From Tenebrio molitor (taxonomy: Eukaryota; Arthropoda; Insecta; Coleoptera; Tenebrionidae), in contig NC_091046.1 of the NCBI RefSeq assembly GCF_963966145.1, positions 10,912,001-10,976,000 of the forward strand: DNA of 64,000 nucleotides, given 5' to 3'. This document shows positions 13,691 through 23,900 of this stretch, piece by piece; position 1 is the first letter of the stretch; each line of letters opens with the position of its first letter. The position numbers and the translations under genes are program-made. A model generated the notes under the pieces. That model did no database searches and had not been told where the DNA came from. It worked only from the letters and a program-made list of their open reading frames with translations.

Positions 13691-14579
13691 TCCGGAGTCA
13701 GACAAATTCTAACTATTAAGGGTGACCGATACCAGCGTTGACTAGAGTGTATTTCATTAATTGCAAAGAACTCAGTTAATACGCAATCATTCGTCAAGTA
13801 TCATACATCAAATTAAAGGTTTTTTAATTCTCCAGACCGCAGCATTATACTTTTTTTTATAAGAGAAAAAGATTGTCTGATGATATGATAAAAACCTAAA
13901 GTGCGCGGCTTTAATTCGATTTTTTATTACCTAAATTTCAATATTATGCTTCCAGATTTTGTAGAATGAATCTAAATAAGTTTACTGAGTCCGCTGCGTT
14001 GTGAAATTGTGGATGAAACATTTGTTTTTTTTTATATTGAGCTTAATGTAAAAGTTAAATGTTTCGTCTTCCAGGCGAACATTTCGTTAGAATATTTTGT
14101 AATTCTCTACAATATATTTACCTTTACCTACTACATTAAATAATAATTAAAAAAAACAGAAGTTGTGGAAGTTATTCATTTATAAATTTGCGAATAAAAA
14201 CGGTTTTAGTTCATCGCTTTTGCCACCAGAGGCAGTAGAGGCACATCTTTTCTCCGATTTCAAAACTACCTACCTGTTTAGGAACGGGACAAATCCGGGG
14301 GTTAGTTTGGGCCGCCGATTAGTTTTCAACCAGGAAATTTTATGACTTTACAGATAATACCCTGTCCCGGTATTATTCGAATTTCTTCAGAAATTCTAAT
14401 ATAAACTATGACCGTACAGAGCGAATTAATTTTTCCTTTTTTTTTATGAAAACTAATTTTTGGAATTAAATATTAGGTTTTTTTAAAAATATGTACGTAT
14501 AAAAATAATGAATAAATTGTTGTCTAATTTAGTCCGCACATTATTACGTCAACGTCATTAACATTATATAATATATATA

Positions 14580-15381
14580 CCGGGTGTATTATGAAAAATC
14601 TTTGGTGCTGTAACTTCCTTATTTTTCAGACGATTTTAATAATTGATGTGTCAAGCAAAATCGTTTTAAATGGGCTACAATTTGAATTGATCCAATATGT
14701 ATTTGTTCTTGAGTTCTGTTTTTGACAAATGATAGTCAAATTGCACTATTAACTTTTTTTGCTCAGTTCTATAGAGATTTTTATTTAGAAAATGAAAATG
14801 TAAACAACATGTTAATGCATAGAAACAAAAAGAAGAAATTAAAAAATAATGTTTTTTTTTTTTAATCAAGCAGTCACATTAAACAGTAATAAAAGTGCAT
14901 TCTAGACAATGTCTATTTGACTCCGCCGATAACAGAAATGATTTAGTAACAAGAATCGTAGCAGTATGTGAACAAATACCACCAGAATTTTTATTAAACG
15001 CCACAATAGGCGTCAGTGGAAGCTGTCGAATGTACCTTAGAAAGAATGGAGGTAATTTCGAACATTTGCTATAGTAAAGTTGTGGTTACTTGATTTTTGG
15101 AAATTCAATTTTTTTTAATTAAAAACAAATTTTTGATTTTTTATTTTAATGTTTGTGTTTCAGAAGATAAACATCTATCAAAATAAAGATAAAAAAATAT
15201 ACAGTGCAACTTAAAAAAACAAAGTTAGCTGCGGTCTGTCAAAAAATATAATGTCAAAAAAAAATTATAGCATGTCGAGCTATAGTGTTTCTAAAACGAA
15301 TTTTGTTTGATGTATCATTTATTAAAATCGGATAAAAAATAGGGAAGTTATAGCACCAAAGGTTTTTCATAATACACCCGG
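14580..15381. mobile_element. 802 bp MITE-like element nested in the TTAA element
   Basis: Inverted arms of about 47 bp start CCGGGTGTATTATGAAAAA on the left and end with its complement at 15,381, with TATA on both sides (14,576-14,579 and 15,382-15,385). There is no coding capacity. Confidence 0.7.
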
Positions 15382-15588
15382 TATAACAAATTAAGTACAG
15401 AAATATTGATTTATAAATTAAAGTATGATCGTATGAAAAGTTTTGTGCGTTGTGGAGTATGCAGGTAGGTATATGTATAAATCACAAAAAGAAATCGCGA
15501 ATTGGTAATTATCTACTCCTTCGCGAGACCAGTAGTTCCATTGCAAAAAAGGTGGTTTTTTGGTGGTCATTTGAATGTCACAATGACG

Positions 15589-15645
15589 TTCTTTTTCGCA
15601 CTAATGCGTTTAACTGTCACTTTTTCGCATTAGTGCCAAAAAGAG
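15589..15645. repeat. short hairpin CGCACTAATGCG
   Basis: TTTTTCGCACTAATGCG is followed by a loop and then CGCATTAGTGCCAAAAA. Confidence 0.5.
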
Positions 15646-16058
15646 TGAGAAGTATAAAATTACAAGAAAAGCTTTCTTTTCTTTTACTAAAGCAATCAAA
15701 GTATTGAATTGATCTCATCAGTTCATCATGTAAAAGAAACTTTTAAAAAACGCAAGCCATTGCTCAAATCGTTGATAATTGGCTGCGACTTCGCAGGTAA
15801 TAAACTGGATATACATTACATATAGCAGCTATACCGCAGATCAAAATCACTCATTTGGCAAGAAAATCGCTACAAAATTGTAACAATAAATATCACTTTT
15901 GTAATAAATGAATTGGAGTAGATAGAGAGTGATAGAATGATAGGAGTAATAAATTAGTGAATTAAAAAAACTAAAACCTGTATTTCTTTTTTCTTGTTTT
16001 TTGCCTAATACTTTACGGAATTAGAAAAAATCTTGTATGTAATTCGTTGCAAAAACAT

Positions 16059-16103
16059 GTCTTTTTCGCATACGACGTCTAATGTGTCTAATGCGAAAAA
16101 GAC
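16059..16103. repeat. short perfect hairpin GTCTTTTTCGCAT
   Basis: GTCTTTTTCGCAT at 16,059-16,071 pairs with ATGCGAAAAAGAC at 16,091-16,103. The stem resembles the hairpin at 15.6 kb. Confidence 0.55.
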
Positions 16104-16586
16104 ATTTATTTATGGGCGTGAATTTTGGGACTTCATATTATTGGACCATTTTAATCTATTATAATATTAATAATTTTATTATTCGACAATTTTCCAGAAG
16201 AAAATTATGTCTTACATTTTTAGACAAAATAAGAAATGTATTTATTGTTTGTCTGATAAACCAGATTAAACCATAAAACTCCGAGAACCTTTCGGTAAGG
16301 GCATGGAAACGGTCAGGGCCTCAGGGCTTATTATTTCAGGTAAAAATTCAGTTTGGTTTCCATACTTATCTATATACTCTACTGTGTATTAGTGGCTGCG
16401 TTATAAAGGTGGCAAAACTGAAACACTTCGCCAGTATCGGTCACCCTTAACAATAGCAAAGAAATTTTTCACAAGTGATAACGAGCCCGACGGAATTGAA
16501 AATGCAATCCACAATACATTTTCGAAAAAAAGCTTGATATATTTTAATTTCAGTAGCCATCTTTTTTTTTGAAATATGTTATTAAC

Positions 16587-16627
16587 CTGCAGTTAACTTT
16601 AACTGGCGTTGGTGAAACCGGCCCTAT
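16587..16627. repeat. solo end of a GGGCCGGTT-type MITE
   Basis: TGCAGTTAACTTTAACTGGC followed by AACCGGCCCTA is the inverse of the left end of the MITE at 24,046. Only this end is present. Confidence 0.5.
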
Positions 16628-16951
16628 GTGTTATAAAAAATAATACCAGTGATTCGTTGAATTAACTCAATTAACTATAATCAAAATTTGTTGATCTTAG
16701 GGCCGGTTTTTCAATCGATGATTAACATTTTGATTATCTAATCATTACTTCTTGATTAATTTCAAATTAATCATGGATAGCGTTTTTCAAACCAAAATTC
16801 AATTATGATTAGCTAATTAAAAATTAACTGAAAGTTTGTTACGTTGGTATTAACTTTTCTGTCAAATTTGACAACTTGGTGGTTTGTGATTTGTAACAAT
16901 TTCAAATTTAGGTAATTGTTTACTTTAGCTACTTGTGGACACCCTTAGGGA

Positions 16952-17107
16952 GTCCTACATCGTTTCCCACCACTCAAACCTTGTGCAAATGCCGTTGTTT
17001 TTCTTTCTTGTTGTGTTTCAAGGTCGCATCAATGATCATTGATCAATGTCTAAAGGGCAAGGAACATTCATTTGCACAAGGTTTGAGTGGTGGGAAACGA
17101 TGTAGGA
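16952..17107. repeat. perfect 39-bp inverted repeat (hairpin)
   Basis: The arm at 16,952-16,990 (TCCTACATCGTTTCCCACCA... GTGCAAATG) is repeated in exact inverse at 17,069-17,107, with a 78 bp loop. Perfect identity suggests a recent foldback insertion. Confidence 0.8.
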
Positions 17108-17293
17108 GAACGCCCTGCGGCTGTCTAGCCAGAAAAAACGCGAAAATTCCACAAATACCTAACTAGGTAAAGTAAACAATGACCCAAATTTGTAATTTTG
17201 GTTCATCCTAATTTCCGCATTTTCTCCACCTACTGATTGTATTTCTACTACTATGCCCCTATAATACAATTAGGAAATCTTGCTATGTTAAAG

Positions 17294-17417
17294 AGAAATA
17301 AGTCAGAACAGAGTCAATTGCTTTTATTGTGCCCTAACAGTTGGGTATCAATCTCTAACCATTTTACCAAGGATAATTACATCCATAAAGCAATTGACTC
17401 TGTTCTCACTTATTTCT
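17294..17417. repeat. 31-bp inverted repeat with one mismatch
   Basis: AGAAATAAGTCAGAACAGAG... at 17,294 pairs with its inverse ending at 17,417; one base differs. The loop is about 60 bp. Confidence 0.75.
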
Positions 17418-17667
17418 AGAAGTACTATAAAAAAACTTTTGTTTACATTCGTTAATTTCCTTTCGGTTTGGGGGGATTTTAATATAATTTGGACGCAACG
17501 CCGCTAGAGCTCTACTTGTGTACACCACAAGTCTCCAGCCACGCTCCTATTGCATAAAATCGCAGACTAAAAAGCAACTGATTTTGAGGCGATAGACAGT
17601 CATTTCTGAAATAAAAATTTTGCTGGTATTTTAACCCCTGAATTTGATGCAGACTACTCCACAACAC

Positions 17668-17868
17668 TCATCGGTTAGTTTGATAGGAAATAGCTTCTTC
17701 TATTTCTTCTAACAATCTTTCTACTGTTCGCGAACACAAACGAAAGCGACAAAAAAAATCTTTTTGGTCCCATTCTTCGAAGTGATTGGGCCTAAAGCGT
17801 ATAGTTTTTGGCCTTCGTGACTCTTCATCACTACTATAAGCATTAACGTCATAAATATCATCAATCAT
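17668..17868 (-). pseudogene. Harbinger transposase, N-terminal fragment
   Basis: A 66 aa frame starts at ATG 17,868 and reads ...RFRPNHFEEWDQKDFFCRFR... and TVERLLEEIEEAI. This pattern (acidic leader, D..FFCRFR, T...LLEEI) is that of HARBI1/PIF nuclease N-termini. The frame stops at 17,668 and the DDE catalytic part is missing, so it is a remnant of an internally deleted element. Confidence 0.65.
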
Positions 17869-18599
17869 TATTCTTTGCTCATGGTTTTACTATTTTAATA
17901 ATACATTTTCAATAAATCGGCAATGTCACTTTTGACGTTAATCATTAAATTCCGATTAATTCACAGAACATCGTATGATTAAGTTAATCAAGAATTAACA
18001 TGAACTTTTTTGTTAATCATAGGTTGAAAAACGGTAACATTGTGTTAATTACAAATTAAACCTTAATCAAAAATTAATCATCGATTGAAAAACCGGCCCG
18101 TAGTGTAGAAATTTGCTATTCAAAAATAGAATTAACCTAATTGCTCATTATTAAATTTAAAAAATTATATTGCTTTTCTGTAGTAAGCTCTGATAGGTAT
18201 AAACAGTTGAACAGTTTTATGGAATGCAACAAATGTTAAGCATCAATTAAACCAATGCACTAAATACATTTTTCCCACAAGAAGAGAACAGGAGTCGTGG
18301 GTAAGATATAAAGATAAACAGATCCACGTTCAGCAAGCTCCACAGTTTATGTGCAGCAGAATTAAACCCCAGCAGATTATGTTATATTTAAATTCATAAT
18401 TTGATTGATATGTACATTATCACATGTAATAATATTACGTATTTACTGGGTGGCCGTGTGAAAACTTAGTATGGTTTATCCCTGGTGTCTTTAAAATCAC
18501 AAATTTGAAATTTTAAGATGTAAGTCAGCACCAAGGGCGACGGCGACGTAACCTGGTATGGTCTTCATATTACTCCGGCCCTAGCTACTCCCACAAATT

Positions 18600-19020
18600 T
18601 TAAATGACCCCCCAATTTTTTAATGATCATGAAAAAGAACTCGGAAAGTTTAAGAAAGATGAAAAAGAAATAAGTAAGTAAATCAGTTTTTTTTAATTAC
18701 AAAGAAATTTTTAAGTGGTGGTTCATTTTTTTGAAGACGGCAGTAATAATCTGCTGTTAAAAGTACCGTAAGAGCAAAAAAAAATGCCAACAAGGATAGC
18801 TACGAAAAACACAGTGCCGTGTCTTTGATCATAGGCATTTCTGGAATCCTGAAATGGGTTATAATAAATAATTATAGGTATTATTGCAACTTACAGTGCA
18901 CAAGCGCATTATGGACTGTGTCATAGCTATCCTTGATTGCATTTTTTTTTGCTCTTACGGTATTTTGTTGTAAATATATTTGTTCCAATTTATTTCATAT
19001 AATCATGAAATACTCTTTAA
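18600..19020. repeat. old interspersed repeat, copy 2, split by a TA-flanked MITE
   Basis: This is the second copy of the repeat at 4.59-5.40 kb. It lacks the hAT-like insertion and instead carries a MITE at 18,764-18,962. Confidence 0.55.
18764..18962. mobile_element. 199 bp TA-flanked MITE
   Basis: It starts TA-CCGTAAGAGCAAAAAAAAAT and ends GCTCTTACGG-TA, with arms of about 40 bp including AAGGATAGCTA. The related locus at 5,361-5,370 (AAGTATTTTG) is the empty site and shows that TA was duplicated. Confidence 0.75.
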
Positions 19021-19411
19021 AACATCCTCAGTACTTTACCCTTTTATTTTTTGTTTACTTCCAATGTCAGTAGCGATATCATTTGTTTTAATATCATGCT
19101 CTCTTAAAAGTGTCAAGTGTAAATATCAAATAATAAACAGTTGATTCATTCAAAAATAATGTTGGTGTTTGTTTAGTTTTTAATAATCTAAAGTTTTATT
19201 ATTTAGCTGATACATAATTTCAGTTATCTGTCCTGACACAACCAGGTGTGATAAAAAAGACGAACTTTCGTAATAACACTACAAATTTTATTTTTTTATA
19301 TACATATTTGCCTGTTTTTTAGTAAACATGAATATTAAAATAATATCGTCAAACACGGTTTGATTAAATTTTGTTAAAATAAAACGTTAAGCTGTTGTGT
19401 AATTGTTAATA

Positions 19412-19992
19412 TACAGTGTTTTCGAAGTTGAGACGTTCCTTGGAACATGAGGTACGGTTGACTTAAAAAAAAACGGGAACTGTCAGAAAAAGTTCTGTCG
19501 GATTTTATTAAATTTTTATAGTTTGAAACGGCTTTTTAGAATTTAGGTTAAAAAACTGCACTTATGTGTCAGAAATACTATTGTCAAATAGATACAAATT
19601 GACATAAATTGACAAATTAAATTTCTAATTCACATTAGGTCAAATTTCATTTCCCGTTTTTTTTGAAGCCAACTTGTACTATACTTATGAATTTTAGCCT
19701 AAATCTTCTTATTTGTGAGCTCATTATTTTCGTAATGATAAAGCCATTCCGACTAATTAGATGACAACACTGACAGTATTTTTGATTAACGTCCATGCTC
19801 ATTTGATTTTTTTTGTCAATTCTAATTTCTAACAAATCAGCGCAAATTTGAGCAGGACATGTTAAAAAAATTAACTTATTGTATCTTCATTGCCGTACAC
19901 GTTTTACTAAGGTGATTTTGGCTAAAACTCTTTAGAACAACGCATACTATCACATGTTAAAAGGAACGCCTCAACTTCGAAAACACCCTGTA
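19412..19992. mobile_element. 581 bp inverted-repeat element with nested element
   Basis: The left end TACAGTGTTTTCGAAGTTGA... and right end TCAACTTCGAAAACACCCTG are inverse. Between about 19,452 and 19,681 lies a copy of the AACGGGAACTGTCA / TTTCCCGTTTTTTTT element seen whole at 48.75 kb. Confidence 0.65.
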
Positions 19993-20600
19993 TATTTTTT
20001 TTAATGAAATGACAAACATTTTATGTTGGCATCGTTTAAAGCTACCGCTTTGTATCATTTTACAACACAATGTTATTATAAAAATAAAATTAAAATTTGT
20101 TTCACAGTCTAGGACTGGTTTACAAATCTATAAGGGGCGTGATGACCAACTCAATAGACCGGGACCAATGGCTTAACGTGACCTCCGAATCACGATATAA
20201 TGTTATTATTATTTAGTGTTATTTTTTGTGGTAGTGTTAACATTATCCGTTCTGTAAACATTTTTTTTTTAATTTCATGTGAACATAAAATTTATATAAA
20301 AGAATTCTTTCTCCGAGATGTAGAAGCATTTTAAAAACGTAAGATGAAAATGGCTAACCATAAAACCTAATGCTCCCAGCAGAAGCCGTTTAGGAAGATA
20401 TAAACTGCTAACAACACCCACAGAATATATGAATCGTGAAAGAATTTGAAATTTATGTAGATAGAATGTTTTGCCTATAGTCTTATGCAAATATGTATTA
20501 CGATCAGTGGTATTCTTTTAATTAATGTGGTAATGATAATATTCTCAATCATTTATACACGATCTATATTTATTAATATATTTTTTATAATTGCTTTATT
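19993..20600. other. intergenic, nothing recognised
   Basis: AT-rich stretch between the inverted-repeat element and the 3' end of the second LRR-like gene. I see no gene. Confidence 0.4.
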
Positions 20601-20604
20601 ACAC

Positions 20605-20610
20605 TTTCTG
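20605..20610 (-). terminator. polyadenylation signal of the second LRR-like gene
   Basis: AATAAA on the minus strand, about 300 nt beyond the TAG stop at 20,915-20,913; a second hexamer is at 20,584-20,579. Confidence 0.5.
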
Positions 20611-20912
20611 CAGATTTAAAAAAGAACATAGTAAGTAACTTGAATAAAAATGATGACGATAACATAAAACTATACAACGCAAGTATATTAATAATATAAA
20701 ATACTATTTACGCAGAATCAAAATAAAATTACAAAATATACAAAAGTAAACAACGTATCATGTTGTTGACACATTTAACTGTACATTATCACAGCTACAT
20801 CTCAAGAATCTATCCATTCGGCATGGGACACCACATAAAACAATGCCGGACCCCATCACAATGGAAACACTCCTTAATTGGAATAACAGAACAGACAATA
20901 GCGAGATCACTT

Positions 20913-23900
20913 CTACATCTTAGACGAGCCAGGTTTGTCCGGCAACGGCCTGAACGCCATGGTACTGGAACCTCGCGATTTAAGAGAATCTCTATTCTCA
21001 CCCTCCACATCTTTGTTCTGTTTCAACTCTGAGTACAAATGAACAGCAGCATCGGACGGTTCCGAGTATTCGCCCACGAGTGCGGGTCTGCCGTCATCTC
21101 CGTCGCCGTCTTCCGACTGCGTGTTGAACCTTTCCTCGATCATCCTGAGGATGCTTCTGGCACCGTTTTGCTGTTTGCTGGGGTCGTAGTTTGTTCCGTT
21201 CGACTGCAAATTGCCCAACTCCTCGTACAAGTGCGCTTCTTCGTCTTGCTGATTGTTGTTTTCGCCGCCGTTGCGGATGTACTTCTGATACAGTTGTTCG
21301 ATCATTTCGGAGGCTTCCTGGTGGGTCAAGGGGTCGTCGAGTTTTTTCGACAGATCCTGCAGCAATTCCATCGTCAAGTCTTCGGAGATGTCGAGTTTGT
21401 CACCCTCGTCTACGGTCTCTATCGTGTTTTCTTCGTCGTTACTGTGCTCGTTTTGGTTATATTGTATCTTACGGAAGTAGCCCTTGCGTTTCAACCACCT
21501 ACTGCCTCTTATTAGCATTACTATCAAAGTTATGAGAGCCATGAAGACGAGGACCACTGTAGTACTTATAATTACAGCCAACCAATTAGTCTTGGAAGAT
21601 GCATTCCTGTTGGTTGTCATTTTGTTGGTGGTGTTGACAATTTTCGTTTCGCCTCTGTAAGGTTCACAAACCACCGTGTTATTTGTGTTGCATACCAGTT
21701 CAGTGAAGTTCTGAATGTTGATTACGCCGATTCGCAATTCGAAACATTGCGACAACAACTCGTTGACTGTACAGAACGTGTTGTTTACGATTTTGTTGAT
21801 TTTGCTCGTAACGTTGGCAGTTATCAATTCGACGATCCACTCATCTAAGGTACAATGGCACGTTTGATCGAAGAAGTTGTTTTTAAATATAAAAGCTCTA
21901 TCTTCTAAATCTGGCACAAAACTTAAGGCACCTGGTTCGAATTCGTAGACGTCGTTTCCGACGAAGGCGAACTCCACTTCTTCCAGATTGACCGGAGCTA
22001 CGACCGAGTTGGCGTGTAGGAACTTGATTATGTTTTGTTCGAAGGTGATTTTGTTCCAGTTGTGGAAAACGAAACCTGACGAATGAAAGTTGCCGATTTC
22101 GTTGTCCGCTATCTCCACTTTGGCCACGGTACTGTTGATGGCGCCGCTCTGAATGTCTGTTATCCTAAAATTTGACAATAATTAACAATCAAGTGTATTA
22201 TTTTATGTCGAGAGTGGATTACTTGGAATGTTGAACAGTTAAATTGGCCATGCCGGCCATTATAGCTCCCGCTCCGATTCGTTTGATAATACATTTCTCT
22301 ATTTTGAAATTGAAAATCAATGTTCTGCTGATGAACGCGTTGCCGTGTACGTAGTCTATTGTACAGTTGATGAAGGAAATGGAGGAGATCTGGTTGGCTG
22401 AGAAAGCTTCACTTTGGATCTCCCCGATGTACGATCTCCGAATTGAAACTTCTGCCAAAGTGGAAAAGAATGCGTGGTACGGTATTGTCGCAAGAGTTAC
22501 GTTATCGAAGGAAATCTGTAACAAACAGATACATATTACATAAGGACAAGAATAGTGAATAGTGAAAAATGTGTTGAGTCTGAATTTTTAATTAAGAATT
22601 TATGAGATAGAGGTTAGAGTTTTGTGGAATTTATTATTTACTAATGACTTTCACATGTGCACTTTCTCCGCGTAAAGTGCACTGGATTGCACTCAACCGC
22701 TTCTGCAATTTTGTCTTTCATTTTCCTTATCAGAATTCATGGAAGCGCTCGAAACGACTTTAATCATTGATGAGGGATTTATTCTTCTGAGAAAGCAATC
22801 AGATCAGATTTAAAGCTTACGTTTTCGTTGTCTTATCAGTCCGAGCGAATTTTTAATACAAGACAAATCGGAAAGTCACAACTTAAAGTATAATATAAAT
22901 AAACTTGGCACACTGTTTTTAATAAATGTAAAAGAGTGAGGAACGATTAAGTTTTGTTTTTGGAAAATCCACAGCGGTTCAGCTATAAATACTACATTTT
23001 TTATATTCATACAGGGTTTTTTTGTGTTTTAAAAGATACAGTAAATAACTCCACATTGCAAGAAACGTCCTTTTATCTATCAGAAGTAAATATTCGTTTA
23101 TAACAATTCTCTGCTTTCAAGAAGAAAACAGTGAACAAAAAATTGAAGATTTGCTCGTTTTGGTTTGGTTTTGATTAAAGTTCATTCAGCAAAGAGTGCT
23201 TAAAATTCTTATGTTAACAAAAATCTAAAACAATATGTAATGTTTTTAAACCACTGTTATCATGATTATCATTTTTGTGCTTTTACATAAATTGCACTGA
23301 AAATGTCTGCAAAGTACGACACGAGTTGCTTGTTTTTTTTTTATCACTAACAAGTTGGTTGCAAAAACTACTGGTTTATGAAATAAATGTATATTATTTC
23401 ACACTGAAATAATGCATCCAAATTCCAAAGGTTTCATTCTGCAATTGGCAATGAATCACCTTCTGAATGGACTGTTCACAACGGACGCAACAAATTTTAG
23501 ATTTAAAGGATTTATACTTAACAAGTTACGTGAAGCGAAACCTACTACAACGGTAATAGTGAACACTGTTAGAAGAACGTTTGCACAGTTTCTTGGTAGT
23601 CAGAAAAGTTTTTTGTTGCTGTTAGGAGAAACATTCTAAAGTAATACACGGACGGTACCTTTAAAACCGTCTAGAACACGTGAGGAAACCTGACTATATG
23701 CATTTTCCAAAAGGTTGAATGCAGTTATGCAACCTGGAAGTGTTGGGAAAAAATTATTACTTCTGTTTTGAAGGACCCATTGAAAGTATGATTTTGAGGA
23801 ATCAACGCACCAGTTAATACAGAATAGTGCATTAACATACGTATAAATAAATATACATGAAAGTGTGAAGATTGGAGTTTACGGTGCCATAAATGTGAGG

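Larger units (their letters stand above)
13716..16450. mobile_element. 2.7 kb TTAA-flanked terminal-inverted-repeat element
   Basis: The left end reads TTAA-GGGTGACCGATACCAGCG (13,716-13,737). The right end is the inverse, with two mismatches, and finishes GGTCACCC-TTAA at 16,450. The TTAA copies fit a target duplication. No transposase frame survives and an 802 bp element is nested inside. TTAA targeting recalls piggyBac, but the ends start GGG rather than CCC, so the superfamily is open. Confidence 0.6.
16700..18099 (-). mobile_element. PIF/Harbinger-like element, internally deleted
   Basis: The ends are GGGCCGGTTTTTCAATCGAT (16,700) and its inverse ATCGATTGAAAAACCGGCCC (to 18,099), typical of PIF/Harbinger. 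Flanking triplets are TTA and GTA, close to the family's TWA duplication. Inside is the N-terminal piece of a Harbinger-type transposase on the minus strand, and two long near-perfect hairpins that look like further insertions. Confidence 0.75.

Noticed and set aside
13716..16450. Calling the TTAA-flanked element piggyBac
   Set aside because: The target site fits, but the terminal bases are GGG after TTAA instead of CCC and no transposase is present.
21039..21515. 158-codon plus-strand open frame
   Set aside because: Antisense shadow of the cytoplasmic tail exon of the LRR-like gene; no protein-like features.
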